The notes: a model not told the origin generated them from the letters alone. A stretch of DNA of 64,000 nt from JASHPR01 sp963795055 (GCA_963795055.1 CAWCGJ010000003.1:101362-165361); one strand, 5' to 3'. Positions 1 through 9,839 are shown, numbered from the stretch's first letter. Made by a program: numbers and translations.

Positions 1-1291
1 TACGGCGGGTACCGCCCGGCTTGACGGTCAGGCGCCGCCTGGTCGCCTCTTCGAGCAACCGGAGATCGACGCTGTGCTCGGGTGACGCGAACGGCGTCCC
101 GGGGGCGCTGACGTCAAACCGGCCGCTGTCGGGCAGGTAGTCGCGGCCGCGGGCGATGACGCGGCGCAGCCTGCCGAGCGCGGCGATGTCGGCGCGCGGG
201 TCGCCGTCCACGACGATCACGTCGGCCTCGTAGCCGGGCTCGAGGCGGCCGGTGATCGCGTCGACGCCGAGCGCCGCCGCGGCCTCGGTGGTGGCCATCG
301 CGAGCACGTCCGCGGGCGGGAAGCCCAGGGTCACGAGGTACTCCAGCCCGCCGACGTACTGGTGATGCGGGGTGTTGTCGATGCCCGCGTCGGTGCCCGT
401 GATGATCCGCACCCCCGCCTCGCGCAGCGCTTTGGCGTGCTCGCCGACCTTGATGCCGGTCAGCGCGGCGATGTAGGGCGCGTTCACGTTCATGGTGGGG
501 CAGACGAAGATCTGCCGCTCCGCGATCTGGGCGGCGAGGGCCTCGTCGAAGCGCCGCTCGTTGGTCTCGGTGACGAACGAGCAGTGCTCGAGCGTGGTGA
601 CCCCGGCCTCGACGGCGCGCCGGATCCCCTCGATGCCGTGCACGTGCGCCGCGACCGGCTTGTCGACCCGCCGGGCCTCCTCCACGATCACGGCCAGCTG
701 CGCGGTGGTGAACTGGGCGTGCCAGGGAGCCGATCCGCGCGTCATGAACCCGCCGGTCGCCATCACCTTGATCAGGTCGGCGCCGTGCTTGTGGTGGGTG
801 CGGACGATGCGCCGCAGGTCGTCCTCGCTGTCGGCCTCGCCGCCCATGAACCAGCAGTGGCCGCCGGTGACGGTGACCGGGCGGGTGGCCACGACCATCC
901 GCGGGCCGCGGGCCAGGCCCTCGGCGATGGCCTCGCGGACGACCACGTCCAGGTAGGCGCGGGCGCCCAGGTCGCGGGCGGTGGTCACGCCCACGCCGAG
1001 CAGTTGCCGGGCGCTGTGCAGCATCAGCGCCAGCAGCTGCCCGTCGGTGGCGCCGCGCATCCGCGCGGCCGGGTTCGGGCCGCCGTCGAACCCGAGGTGG
1101 ACGTGGCTGTCGATCAGCCCCGGCATGATCGTCGATTCCGGGTAGTCCGATCGCGGCAGCGGCCCGTACTCGCCCGGCAGGTTTTCGGCGGGGCCGACCC
1201 AGCTCACGGTGCGGTCGCCGATCACGACCGCGCCGTCGGCGACGGCCTGGTCGCCGGTCAGGACCCGCGGCGCGGTGAGCACCTCCGGCAT
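1..1291 (-). CDS. Amidohydrolase family protein (3' end outside window)
   Basis: Metal-dependent hydrolase of the imidazolonepropionase/prolidase-like amidohydrolase branch; the substrate cannot be told. The frame opens with ATG at 1291 and stays open to the window edge, so about 430 residues are visible and the stop is missing. The binuclear metal site is readable: DSHVHLGF near residues 61-68, a likely carboxylated lysine in IKVMATGG, AHVHG, LEHC and GTDAG in family order. The gene is divergent from the MalY-like gene, with only 17 bases between the two start codons if the GTG at 1309 is used. No signal peptide is seen, so it is probably cytoplasmic. Confidence 0.85.
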   Translation of the reverse strand, partial: MPEVLTAPRVLTGDQAVADGAVVIGDRTVSWVGPAENLPGEYGPLPRSDYPESTIMPGLIDSHVHLGFDGGPNPAARMRGATDGQLLALMLHSARQLLGVGVTTARDLGARAYLDVVVREAIAEGLARGPRMVVATRPVTVTGGHCWFMGGEADSEDDLRRIVRTHHKHGADLIKVMATGGFMTRGSAPWHAQFTTAQLAVIVEEARRVDKPVAAHVHGIEGIRRAVEAGVTTLEHCSFVTETNERRFDEALAAQIAERQIFVCPTMNVNAPYIAALTGIKVGEHAKALREAGVRIITGTDAGIDNTPHHQYVGGLEYLVTLGFPPADVLAMATTEAAAALGVDAITGRLEPGYEADVIVVDGDPRADIAALGRLRRVIARGRDYLPDSGRFDVSAPGTPFASPEHSVDLRLLEEATRRRLTVKPGGTRR

Positions 1292-1308
1292 GGATGGAGG
1301 ATATCGGT

Positions 1309-2484
1309 GTGGCAGAAACTTTCCGAGAGGTCATCGAGACCACCACCGCGGCGATGCTGCGGGCCCGCGGCAGCTACAAGTGGACCGCCCCGGGCCCGGG
1401 CGGGTTCGGGGCGGCCGTGGCGGAGATGGACTTCGGCGCCGCCCCGCCGATCCTCGACGCGCTCGCCGGGCTGTCGGCCGACGCGAACTTCGGCTACCTG
1501 CCGCCGCCCCTGGCCGACGCGCTCGCCGCGGCGTGCGCGGAATTCCAGCGGCGCCGCTACGGCTGGGAGGTCGATCCGGCGCTGATCCATAACGTCCCCG
1601 ACGTGCTCAAGGCGCTGGAGATCGCGATCACGCGGTTCTCCCGCCCGGGGTCGCCGGTCATCCTGCCCACGCCCGCCTACATGCCGTTCCTCACCGTGCC
1701 GGGATTCCTCGGCCGCGAGATCATCCAGGTCCGGATGGCTGGCGACGCCGGCTTGTTCACCCTCGATCTCGACGCGATCTCCGACGCGTTCCGGGCCGGG
1801 GGGCACCTGGTCATCTTCTGCAACCCGTACAACCCGCTGGGCCGGGTCTTCACCGCCGGCGAGATCGCGCAGCTCACCGACGTCGTCGACCGGCACGGCG
1901 GGCGGGTCTTCGCCGACGAGATCCACGGGCCGATCATCTACCCGGGGCAGCGCCACCTGCCCTACGCGTCGACCAGCGACACCGCGGCCGCGCACACCCT
2001 GACCGCCACGTCCGCGTCGAAGGCGTGGAACCTGCCCGGCCTCAAGTGCGCCCAGGTCATCCTCAGCAACGAGCCCGACCGGCAGCGCTGGGACGAGATG
2101 GGGTTCTTCGCCGCGCACGGCGCCAGCAATCCCGGCGTGGTGGCCAACACCGCCGCGTACCGGCACGGCGAGGCGTGGCTGGACGAGGTCCTGGCCTACC
2201 TCGACGAGAGCCGCCGCCTGCTGGCCGGCCTGCTCGCCCGGCACCTGCCCCAGGTGCGCTACCGCCCGCCCGACGGCACCTACCTCGCCTGGCTCGACTG
2301 CACCGGCATGGACCTGCCGGGCTCGCCTGGCGAGCTGGTCACCGAGCGCGCGCACGTCACGGTGGTGGACGGGCCCGCGTTCGGCGCGGGCGGGCCGGGA
2401 GCGTTCCGGCTCAACTTCGCCACGCCGCACCCCGTCCTGGCCGAGATCGTGGAGCGTGTCGCCGCCGCGCTGCGACCCGCATAA
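1309..2484 (+). CDS. MalY/PatB-family aminotransferase class I/II (cystathionine beta-lyase-like)
   Basis: PLP enzyme of the MalY/PatB group, which usually performs C-S beta-lysis on cystathionine-like substrates. The PLP lysine sits in SASKAWNLPGLK (K238), preceded by CNPYNPLGRVF and FADEIHGPI, typical of fold-type I; about 391 residues is normal. An ATG at 1294 is in frame, but GGAGG at 1296-1300 lies 8 bases before GTG 1309, so GTG is preferred. The true substrate is unknown. A lyase acting on homocysteine or cystathionine would fit the methionine genes further along the window, but there is no direct link. Confidence 0.85.
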   Translation: MAETFREVIETTTAAMLRARGSYKWTAPGPGGFGAAVAEMDFGAAPPILDALAGLSADANFGYLPPPLADALAAACAEFQRRRYGWEVDPALIHNVPDVLKALEIAITRFSRPGSPVILPTPAYMPFLTVPGFLGREIIQVRMAGDAGLFTLDLDAISDAFRAGGHLVIFCNPYNPLGRVFTAGEIAQLTDVVDRHGGRVFADEIHGPIIYPGQRHLPYASTSDTAAAHTLTATSASKAWNLPGLKCAQVILSNEPDRQRWDEMGFFAAHGASNPGVVANTAAYRHGEAWLDEVLAYLDESRRLLAGLLARHLPQVRYRPPDGTYLAWLDCTGMDLPGSPGELVTERAHVTVVDGPAFGAGGPGAFRLNFATPHPVLAEIVERVAAALRPA

Positions 2485-2519
2485 ACTCCGTCCGGCAGGC
2501 GGCCCGTGACGCGGCGCGC

Positions 2520-2543
2520 CGCGGTGGTGGTGGGCCCACCGCG
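2520..2543. terminator. Hairpin after the MalY-like gene
   Basis: CGCGGTGG (2520-2527) pairs perfectly with CCACCGCG (2536-2543) around an 8-base loop, 35 bases after the MalY-like stop. There is no U-tract, as is common in high-GC actinobacteria. It probably ends transcription before the permease gene. Confidence 0.45.
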
Positions 2544-2597
2544 CGGTGGCCAGGCACCACCCTGGCCGGTCTTCGAGACAGGGACGAGACTGACGGA

Positions 2598-5038
2598 ATG
2601 CGAGCGGTGCTGCGCCTGGTTGGGCATGAGCTTCGCGCCCGTTGGCTGGGCTGGTTGGTCCTGGCCCTGCTGGTAGGGCTGGCCGGGAGCGTGGTGTTCA
2701 CGGCCGTGGCGGGCGCGCGGCGGACCGACAGCGCCTACCCGAGGTTCCTGGCCGCGTCCAAGGCGTCCGACGTGCTCATCGGCAGGCCGGCGGTGGGTTC
2801 GGCGGCCGCTACGACGAGGCGCTGGGCGGGCTGCCGGGCGTGGCGGCCATCGCCCCGGTCGTCGGGCTGCAGGTGGGGCCGGCGGGGCCGGGCGGGAAGG
2901 CGGACTTCGCCGGCGCCGTGACCGTGCCGCTGGACGGCCGGTTCGGCCACGCGCTGGAGATCCCGCGGATGCTCGCCGGGCGGCAGCCGGACCCGGGCCG
3001 CCCCGATGAGGTGATGATCGACCAGACCGGTGCGCAACAGCTGCACGTGCGGGTCGGCAGCAGGCTCGGGATGGAGGCGTTGGCCGGCTCCGACGTCACC
3101 CACCTCCGCCGGCTGTCCGAGCGCGTGGTCGGCGTCATGATCGACCGCGGCTCGGCCGTCCCCGTCAACGACCTGGACAAGACCCCGACAATCGTCGGCA
3201 GCACGGCGCTCTGGCACGAGCTCGGCGTCCGCTACCAGGCCTACGACGGCGCGTACGTGAGGCTGCGGCCGGGCTATACGGTCAGCCGCTTCACCAGCGA
3301 GGCTCAGGCCCTCGCGGCGGGCAAGTACCGCGCGGCCACCGGGGGGCAGATATTCGTGGCCGACGAGACCGTGCAGGCCGCCGCGGTCGAGCGCTCGATC
3401 CGCCCGCAGGCGGTGGCGCTGGCCCTGTTCGCGCTGGTCCTCGCGGTCACCGCGCTGCTCGTGGTGGGCCAGGCGGCCTCGCGGCAGCTGCTGGCGGCGT
3501 CCCGGGACAACGGCGCGCTCGCGGCGCTGGGCATGACCCGCGGCCAGCTGCTGGCCACCGGCTTGATCCAAGTCGCCGCGGCGGTGGCCGCCGGCGCGGC
3601 GCTGGCCTGCGGCGTGGCCATCGCGGCCTCGCCGCTCATGCCGATCGGGCCGGCCCGGACAGCAGAGCCCGATCCCGGGCTGAGCGTCGACGTCCCGGTG
3701 CTGGCCGTGGGCTTCGCCGCAACCGTGATCTTGCTGCTGGCCCGGGTGGCCTGGCCGGCCTGGCGGCTGGCCTCGGCCCGGCACGCGGCCCAGCGTGACG
3801 CGGCCGCCGCGCCGGGGCGCCGCTCGCAGGCGGCCGAGCGGCTGGCCCGGGCCGGCGCGCCGGTCTCTGCCGTGACCGGCGTGCGGCTCGCCTTCGACCC
3901 GGGCCAGGGGCGCACCGCGGTGCCGGTGCGCAGCGCCCTGGCCGGCCTGGTCCTGTCGGTAGCTGCGGTGGCCGGCGCCGCGACGTTCGGCGCGAACCTG
4001 CTCCACCTGGTGCACACGCCGCGGCTGTACGGCCAGAACTGGGACGCCGAGATAGACCTCGGTTTCGGGGTCATCACGCCGCAGCAGTTCGCCCGGCTGA
4101 CCGGGCACGTGCCCGGCCTGTCCGGCTGGACGTACGGCGTGCACGGCACCGTGACGATCGGTAACACGGTCATTCCCGCGATCGGCCTGGCCCCCGGCCG
4201 GGGACCGATAGCCTCGCCGACCCTGCTGTCCGGCCGCTTGCCGCACTCGGCCCGCGAGATCGTGCTCGGCACCTCGGTGCTCCGCCAGGTCGGCAGGAAC
4301 ATCGGGCAGCCGGTGCCGTTCGCGCCCCCGGGCCGCTCGGCGGCCCCGGCCGTGATCGTCGGCCGGGCCATCTTCCCGTACTTCGGCCAGGGCAGCTTCA
4401 CCGCGACCGACCTGGGGCAGGGCGCGGTCGTGACCGCGGCGATGCTCGCGCCGCAGTCCTCGGCCGGCAATGGCCGCGGCTACAACTTCGTGCTGCTGAG
4501 GTTCGCCCCCGGGCCCCGCCAGACCGCGGACATCGCCGCGTTCGGCCGGGCCATGGCTACCTTCTGCGACGCCGTGGAGCAGCCCACGTGCGTGGTCACC
4601 GACCAGCGCCCGAACGGTGTCAGGGACTACGCCCGCATCGACGCCACGCCCGAGATACTGGCCGGCGTCCTGGCCGTGCTCGGGCTCGCGGTGCTCGCCC
4701 AGTTCGCGATGTCGTCCGCGCGCCGGCGCCGCCGTGAGTTCGCGATCCTGAAGACCCTCGGGCTGCTGCGCCGGCAACTGGCCGCGATCACCGCCTGGCA
4801 GGTCACGGCGCTGACCGCGGTGGCCCTGCTGGCCGGCCTGCCGCTCGGCGTGGCCGCCGGGCACTGGGCCTGGGCGCTGTTCGCCAACGAGGTCGGCCTG
4901 TCCACCGACGCCATCACGCCGGTGACCGTGGTGCTGCTCACGGTACCCGCCGCCATCCTCGCCGCGATCGCGGTCACGCTCCCGGCCTGCCGGCGCACCG
5001 CCCGGCTGAGCCCGGCGGCGGCCCTGCGCTCAGAGTGA
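2598..5038 (+). pseudogene. FtsX-like ABC permease, split by one frameshift
   Basis: Predicted membrane permease of the MacB/FtsX superfamily (about 813 codons). The N-terminal membrane helix and start (MRAVLRLVGHELRARW, ATG 2598) lie in one frame until about 2795. The rest, from GGRYDEALGGLPGVAAIAPV onward, lies in another frame and runs to 5038. The shift equals one lost base near the CCGG-rich stretch 2790-2805. Two FtsX-type blocks of three helices are visible at about 3410-3780 and 4660-5020, with a large extracytoplasmic part between. No ATP-binding partner gene is adjacent, which is unusual for this family. It may be a true pseudogene or a sequencing indel. Confidence 0.75.
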
Positions 5039-5050
5039 ACCCGGCTACCC

Positions 5051-5320
5051 TTACCAGCCGATCGCCGTCCCGTAGGCCGCCCACTTGACCACCGTTCTTG
5101 ACTCACCCGGCGCGACTACCTCGGGGACGGCGATCAGCTGGACGCCCACCACGGCATCGAAGTTGCTTCGTTGCGCCCATTCGGCCAGGCCGTCCCGGGC
5201 CGTTCCGGGATTCGGGTGATCGCGGCTCGTCAATATCGCGCAGCGGTTTATCACCCGGCCTTCTGGCAGGCCTTGCGGAAGGGTCTCCGTGGTGGACATG
5301 GGGATGACGGTCTGGGACAT
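5051..5320 (-). CDS. Small YbjQ-like protein (89 aa)
   Basis: Short cytoplasmic protein with no membrane segment. The C-terminal half, NFDAVVGVQLIAVPEV then WAAYGTAIGW, resembles the AxGTA(V/I) end of YbjQ/heavy-metal-binding family proteins, but the match is by eye and the first half is not recognisable. An alternative start is Met8 at 5299. It converges on the FtsX-like gene, with 12 bases between the two stops. Confidence 0.5.
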   Translation of the reverse strand: MSQTVIPMSTTETLPQGLPEGRVINRCAILTSRDHPNPGTARDGLAEWAQRSNFDAVVGVQLIAVPEVVAPGESRTVVKWAAYGTAIGW

Positions 5321-5534
5321 CGGGCCAGTATCCCAGACGGCGCCGGGGCGGCCGGGCGGCCTGGCTGGCGGGCCGGCGTCAGTGAACCTTCTTCATCCTC
5401 CCCACGGCTCGTAGTACTCGGGGAAGTGCACCTCTTCGTATGTTCGGCGGTGGCCGTTACGAAGTCCTCGCGGTGGGGCGAGCGACTCCCCGGCCGGCGG
5501 TAACCGGCGGGGCGGGCAGGTGTCTGCCAGGGTA

Positions 5535-6427
5535 TCCGGCGCGTGACGGCCCAGCCGATCACGGCCGTCGCGGCCTCGTGTTGGGCCTGGCGGACCCGGC
5601 GCCGATGCCGCGCCTCGACTATCCGCTGGCGGCGCCGGTGGTGCCGCCAGCGCCGTGACCCGCGCTGTCCCGGTTTCGGGGCGCGGCGGGCAACAGCCCG
5701 GTGTCGCGCCTTGGCGTCTTGCAGGTGCAGGTAATGCTCGGCGCGGACCGCCCGCCCGGACACCAGCAGCGCCTGCCCGTCCGGCCCGGCGACCGCGTAC
5801 GGGTGGATGATGCCCAGGTCCACCCCGGCCACCCGGCCGCGATCCGGTTCCGCGCCCGCCGGGTAGGCCGCCACCGGGACCTCGGCCGTGATGTCGGTCC
5901 ACAGCCGGCCAGCGTCGTACAGCAGCGTGACCGACCGGACCTGGCCCGCCGGGTAAGGCAGGTCCCGGTCCAGCCGCACCCATAACGGCGGGCAGCCCCG
6001 GGCCACCGGGATCCGCAGCCGCCGGCCCTCCAGGGCGAAGGTGCCGTGATACCAGCGCACCGGCATTATCCTGCGCCGCCGCCGCGGGAACCGCGCCGAG
6101 CTGTCGCCGTTCCTGCGGCGGGCAGCCGCAGCGAACCAGGCGTCGGAGTAGCGGCGCAGCACTGACCGGGCGCCGGTGCTGTCCAGTTCCCCGAAGCACC
6201 CTGGCCCGGCCGCGGCCAGCTCCCGGCACAACCCCTGGTACGAAACCAGCGGAGCATCATGCCGGGCGCGCCGCCAGCCGTTCAGCTCCAGCACGCAGGC
6301 CCACACGTCCCCCGGCCGAGACCAGCAACCCCACCAGCCGCCGCCGCTGCTCCCGGGTCAGCCGCAGCCCCGTGCGGGCGGTGCGGTGCACCACTGCCGG
6401 GGACTGTGGCTCACGGTGCCTGGGCAT
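5535..6427 (-). pseudogene. Decayed TnpB-like RNA-guided nuclease (IS605/IS607 type)
   Basis: The start MPRHREPQSPAVVHRTARTG (ATG 6427) is in one frame. Near 6305 the reading moves to a second frame, which gives the typical TnpB body WACVLELNGWRRAR, then DSTGARSVLRRYSDAWF, and the first RuvC aspartate in GVDLGIIHPYAVA. Homology stops near 5535 after ATAVIGWAVTRR. The second and third RuvC motifs and the zinc ribbon (CxxC pairs) are absent, so it cannot be an active nuclease. No TnpA gene, terminal hairpins or omega-RNA region was recognised. It is a relic of a mobile element. Confidence 0.75.
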
Positions 6428-6734
6428 GCCGCCATCCCACCAGCAGCCACCGACAAAACAACCAGCCACCCGGCCCTGCCCGCACGCTCCGCGCCAGCGC
6501 AAGGCTCGGCTGGACCAGACGAACCCCTGTCCCTCGCCCGGCGCCAGCTCAAGACCCTTGGTGAATGAACGGGCGCGACCACTAGCCTGCCGTCCGACGG
6601 TGGCACCCGGTCACCGTGCCAATGTCGAAGGAGGAGCGGGGCGGGTTCAGCCACGCGTAACACCCCGGCCGGAAGGCCGACGGCCGGGCTATGCTGCCGC
6701 CACACGTCGTCCTTCGCAGCACGGGGAGTCCGCC
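6428..6734. other. Gene-free stretch between TnpB relic and amidase
   Basis: No convincing ORF is present. It holds a perfect 8-bp stem, CCCGGCCG (6664-6671) with CGGCCGGG (6681-6688), about 45 bases before the amidase start, and a purine-rich GGAGGAG at about 6630 that is not followed by a usable start. It probably contains the amidase promoter and leader. Confidence 0.4.
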
Positions 6735-8267
6735 ATGGCTATCACGCCTCCCACCAGCGACGAGCTGGCCGAGATCGCGCGACGGTACCGGCTCGGCCTG
6801 GACGCGTCGGACGTCGAGTCGTTCCTGGCCATCATCACCGGCGCGCTGGCCTCCTACGACGCCGTCGAGGACCTGTACGCCGCGCGCCGGCCGGAGGCGC
6901 CCCGCCGCGCCTACCGGTGGCCGGCCGAGGCCGATAACGAGCTGAGCGCCTGGTACGTCACGTCCGAGATCAAGACGGCCGGCGACGGCCCGCTGGCCGG
7001 GCGCCGGGTCGCGATCAAGGACAACATCGAGGTGGCCGGGCTGCCGATGATGAACGGGTCGGCGACGGTCGAGGGGTTCGTGCCCCGCCGCGACGCCACG
7101 GTCGTTACCCGCGTCCTGGACGCCGGGGCGACGATCGTCGGCAAGGCCGTGTGCGAGGACCTGTGCTTCTCCGGCGGCAGCCACACCTCCCGGAGCGGCC
7201 CGGTCCGCAATCCGTGGGACCGGACGAAGTCGGCGGGCGGGTCGTCCAGCGGCAGCGCGGCGCTGGTCGCTGGCGGGTACGCGGACCTGGCGATCGGCGG
7301 CGACCAGGGCGGCTCGGTCCGGATTCCCAGCGCGTTCTGCGGCACGGTCGGGCACAAGCCGACCCACGGGCTGGTGCCCTACACCGGCGCCTTCCCGATC
7401 GAGAACACCCTCGATCACCTGGGCCCGATCACCCGCACCGTGCGTGACGCCGCGCTGCTGCTCGGCGTGCTGGCCGGCCGCGACGGCCTGGACCCGCGGC
7501 AGCGGACCGACCCGCCGGCCGGCGGGTACCTGGCCGACCTCGACGCCGGGGTCGCCGGGGTCCGGATCGCGGTCGTCGAGGAGGGATTCGGCCTCCCCGG
7601 CCTGTCCCAGCCGGGCGTGGACGAGACCGTGCGCGCCGCGATACGCACGCTGGCCGGGGCGGGCGCGGCCGTCAGCGAGATCAGCCTGCCCTGGCACCGC
7701 GACGGGCTGCACGTCTGGAACGTCATCGCCACCGACGGCGCGACCAACCAGATGATCGACGGGAACGCGTACGGCATGAACGTCCCCGGCCTGTACGACC
7801 CCGAGCTGATCGCGCACTACGCCCAGGGCCGCCGGGAACACGCCGCCGAGATGTCCGAGTCGCTGAAGCTGACCATGCTGCTCGGCCGCTACGCCATCGA
7901 CCGCTACGACGGCCGGCACTACGCCATGGCCAGGAACCTGGCCCTGGACCTGGCCGCCGCCTACGACGCCGCGCTGGACGGCGCGGATGTCCTCGTGATG
8001 CCCACGCTGCCCATCGTGGCGTCGACGATCCCGCCGGCCGGCGCCAGCCGCGAGGAGAAGCTGGCCCGGTCCCTGGAGATGATCCCCAACACCGCGCCCT
8101 TCGACGTCAGCGGGCACCCGGCGACCTCCGTGCCGGCCGGCCTGTCCGACGGCCTGCCGGTCGGCCTGATGATCGTCGCCCGTCGCGGCGCGGACGGCAT
8201 GTGCCTGCGGGTGGCGCAGGCCTACGAGAGCGCCGTCGGCGGCTTTCCCGCGCCGCCGGGTCGTTAG
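6735..8267 (+). CDS. Amidase signature family protein
   Basis: Hydrolase that cleaves a carboxamide with a Ser-cisSer-Lys triad. The triad is visible: lysine in RVAIKDN, cis-serine in AGGSSSGSAALVAGG, nucleophile in GGDQGGSVRIPSAFCG. The enzyme has 510 residues, normal for the family. The open frame extends upstream, but only ATG 6735 starts a family-like N-terminus (MAITPPTSDELAEIARRYRL). It lacks GatA context (no gatB or gatC nearby), so it is likely catabolic, with unknown substrate. No signal peptide. Confidence 0.85.
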   Translation: MAITPPTSDELAEIARRYRLGLDASDVESFLAIITGALASYDAVEDLYAARRPEAPRRAYRWPAEADNELSAWYVTSEIKTAGDGPLAGRRVAIKDNIEVAGLPMMNGSATVEGFVPRRDATVVTRVLDAGATIVGKAVCEDLCFSGGSHTSRSGPVRNPWDRTKSAGGSSSGSAALVAGGYADLAIGGDQGGSVRIPSAFCGTVGHKPTHGLVPYTGAFPIENTLDHLGPITRTVRDAALLLGVLAGRDGLDPRQRTDPPAGGYLADLDAGVAGVRIAVVEEGFGLPGLSQPGVDETVRAAIRTLAGAGAAVSEISLPWHRDGLHVWNVIATDGATNQMIDGNAYGMNVPGLYDPELIAHYAQGRREHAAEMSESLKLTMLLGRYAIDRYDGRHYAMARNLALDLAAAYDAALDGADVLVMPTLPIVASTIPPAGASREEKLARSLEMIPNTAPFDVSGHPATSVPAGLSDGLPVGLMIVARRGADGMCLRVAQAYESAVGGFPAPPGR

Positions 8268-8336
8268 GACCGGGCACCGGCCCGCATAGCGTCCCTTCGG
8301 TCCGGGTACGGGGCAAGTAGCGGAGGGAGGCGGAGC

Positions 8337-8495
8337 ATGCAGCTGGGCAAGGAGCTTGGAACCGGATTCGTCAGCGACGACGCGCAGGTCACCGTCGGCG
8401 AAGAGGCAGTCCGGCCGGTGGAGGGAACGGACGCGCAAGCGCCCGAGGTCTCCCCACGGCCCGCGCCGGAGCCGGAGCCGACCGCCGCGAGCTGA
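8337..8495 (+). CDS. Small protein, 52 aa, acidic/Pro-rich tail
   Basis: ATG 8337 follows a strong Shine-Dalgarno run (GGAGGGAGG, 8322-8330). The product starts MQLGKELGTGFVSDDAQVTV and ends in a Pro/Glu-rich tail. It has no recognisable domain or membrane segment. The stop lies 3 bases before the GTG of the next gene, so the pair is probably translationally coupled. Function unknown. Confidence 0.55.
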   Translation: MQLGKELGTGFVSDDAQVTVGEEAVRPVEGTDAQAPEVSPRPAPEPEPTAAS

Positions 8496-8498
8496 GCC

Positions 8499-9191
8499 GT
8501 GCTGGCCAGGAGAGCGCCCGGTGAACGTCCCGACCGGCCGTTCGCCGGCTTCAAGCTGGCGCACGCGGTTCTGGCCGCGGACGCCGGGCGGGCCGGGTTC
8601 GCCGGGCTGTCCATGGGCGCCCAGCGCGTCTACGGGGCAACCGCCGAGGCGTCGTGCGTGTGGAGCCAGCGGCACGTTCCGCCCCGGCGGCGGTGCAGCT
8701 GCGGCTTCTACTGCCTGAACTCGCTGGCCGAGGCGCGGGCCCTGAGCTGCGCGACCGAGAACCGGGACGCGGTCCTGCTGGAAGTCGTGGCCTCCGGGCG
8801 GTTCATCCGCTACGAGCGCGGCCTGCGCTACAGCCGGCAGCGGGTGCGGGCCGTGCGGGTCGGCCCGTGCGGGTGCGGGCGGCCGGCCCGGGGACTGGCG
8901 GACGCCGGGCGGGGCCTGGTGGGCTGGCGCGGCCTGATGCCCGCGTGCGCCGCGTGCGGGGCGAGGCGCCGACTCATCACGTTCGGCGGCTTCGCGGCCC
9001 GGCTCGGCGGCCAGATCCCCGTCACTCCCGACGAGGGCGCGGCCGAGTGGCCCGGCCAGGTGGGCGACGGCCTGCCCGATGCCGCGGCCATCGCCGCCCT
9101 CGGGGCCGAGATCGCGCTCGTGCACGCCCGCCTGGATCACCTGCAGACGCGGTTCAGCCGGCTGGAAGGCGGCCCTCCCGCCGAGTCGTAG
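8499..9191 (+). CDS. Uncharacterised Cys-rich protein (zinc-ribbon-like)
   Basis: 230-residue cytoplasmic protein starting with GTG 8499. It has several cysteine clusters: CSCGFYC at about residues 66-72, CGCG near 125, and CAACG near 149. The pattern suggests two metal knuckles, and the first is followed by a strand-rich segment (VLLEVVASGRFIRYERGLRY). A short helical C-terminus (AEIALVHARLDHLQTRFSRL) could be a coiled coil. I know no function. It sits directly behind the 52-aa gene and probably shares its promoter. Confidence 0.6.
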   Translation: MLARRAPGERPDRPFAGFKLAHAVLAADAGRAGFAGLSMGAQRVYGATAEASCVWSQRHVPPRRRCSCGFYCLNSLAEARALSCATENRDAVLLEVVASGRFIRYERGLRYSRQRVRAVRVGPCGCGRPARGLADAGRGLVGWRGLMPACAACGARRRLITFGGFAARLGGQIPVTPDEGAAEWPGQVGDGLPDAAAIAALGAEIALVHARLDHLQTRFSRLEGGPPAES

Positions 9192-9614
9192 TCAGCGGGC
9201 GTATCCGCGCTCGTCGAAGCTGAGCCCGCCCCGCTCGTCGACGGAGAGCCGCTGGCGCGGGCTGTGCACCGGCGCGCGGCGCAGGTACTGGGTGAACCCG
9301 CTGGCCCGCAGGCCGATGGAGAGCAGGTGGCCGACGAGGTTCCACACGAACGCGCCGTCCTCGTCGGGTCCGGACCGCAGGATGGCGTCGAGGGTCAGCT
9401 CGAAGCTCGGGCCGGGCCGGTTGATGTCAGCGGCCAGGTCCCGCGCCTCGCCGAAAACCAGGGTGGCCGGGCAGACCCAGAAACCGGGCGCGGCCGCCGG
9501 GGCCTCGGGAGGCACCCGCTCGACGATGTAGTCGAGGTCCGCCAGCAGGCGGCCCGGGTGGGACGGCGCCGGTTCCAGGGCGATCGCGTGCACGGTGGCG
9601 TCGTGCCAGTTCAT
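9192..9614 (-). CDS. Hypothetical protein with disturbed 5' end
   Basis: The body runs from WTDADFDAMNWHDATVHAIA to the stop at 9192 and looks like a compact soluble protein. I do not recognise the family. The first in-frame ATG within family-like sequence is at 9614. The frame stays open upstream to 9755, but those codons come from a dispersed 97-bp repeat (9654-9750), so the repeat seems to have landed at or near the original start. Whether translation begins inside the repeat is unclear. Confidence 0.5.
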   Translation of the reverse strand: MNWHDATVHAIALEPAPSHPGRLLADLDYIVERVPPEAPAAAPGFWVCPATLVFGEARDLAADINRPGPSFELTLDAILRSGPDEDGAFVWNLVGHLLSIGLRASGFTQYLRRAPVHSPRQRLSVDERGGLSFDERGYAR

Positions 9615-9653
9615 CGCGTCGAAGTCGGCATCGGTCCAGACCGTTTTTATTTC

Positions 9654-9750
9654 TCGCCTCCGGGGCGCTTTGAGGCGCCGTCTTCCCTCGTCACTCGGTC
9701 GCAAGCTCCCTCGCTCCTCAGTCCAGACGGCACCGCGCCCCTTTGGCTCG
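9654..9750. repeat. 97-bp dispersed repeat, copy 1
   Basis: Over 97 aligned positions this stretch matches 35781-35877 at roughly 90%. It contains a conserved small hairpin, GGCGC-(6)-GCGCC (about 9664-9679), and the invariant block TCACTCGGTCGCAAGCTCCC. On the minus strand it is an open frame encoding EERGSLRPSDEGRRR. Both copies lie just upstream of a minus-strand gene in the same relative orientation. Confidence 0.8.
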
Positions 9751-9839
9751 CTCACTGCGTTCCCGCGGGCAGCCGCCGCGAACCGTACAGGATGCCGGGG
9801 GCGGCGGTCACGCCGCGGCAGGCTCGCCGCGCGCCGGCG

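Noticed and set aside
2735..4864. Long minus-strand open frames opposite real genes (also 6582-9140, 11892-13793, 13790-15265, 61514-63214)
   Set aside because: They are His/Arg/Gly/Pro-rich shadows of high-GC coding DNA with no family motifs; the opposite strand carries clear genes.
5393..5450. Minus-strand peptide ending YEEVHFPEYYEPWGG, which looks like a real protein C-terminus
   Set aside because: No matching upstream coding sequence in that frame; it overlaps the tail of the decayed TnpB region.
6372..6734. N-terminal extension of the amidase frame
   Set aside because: The extra codons are Pro/Arg-rich with no family match, and ATG 6735 opens a proper amidase N-terminus.
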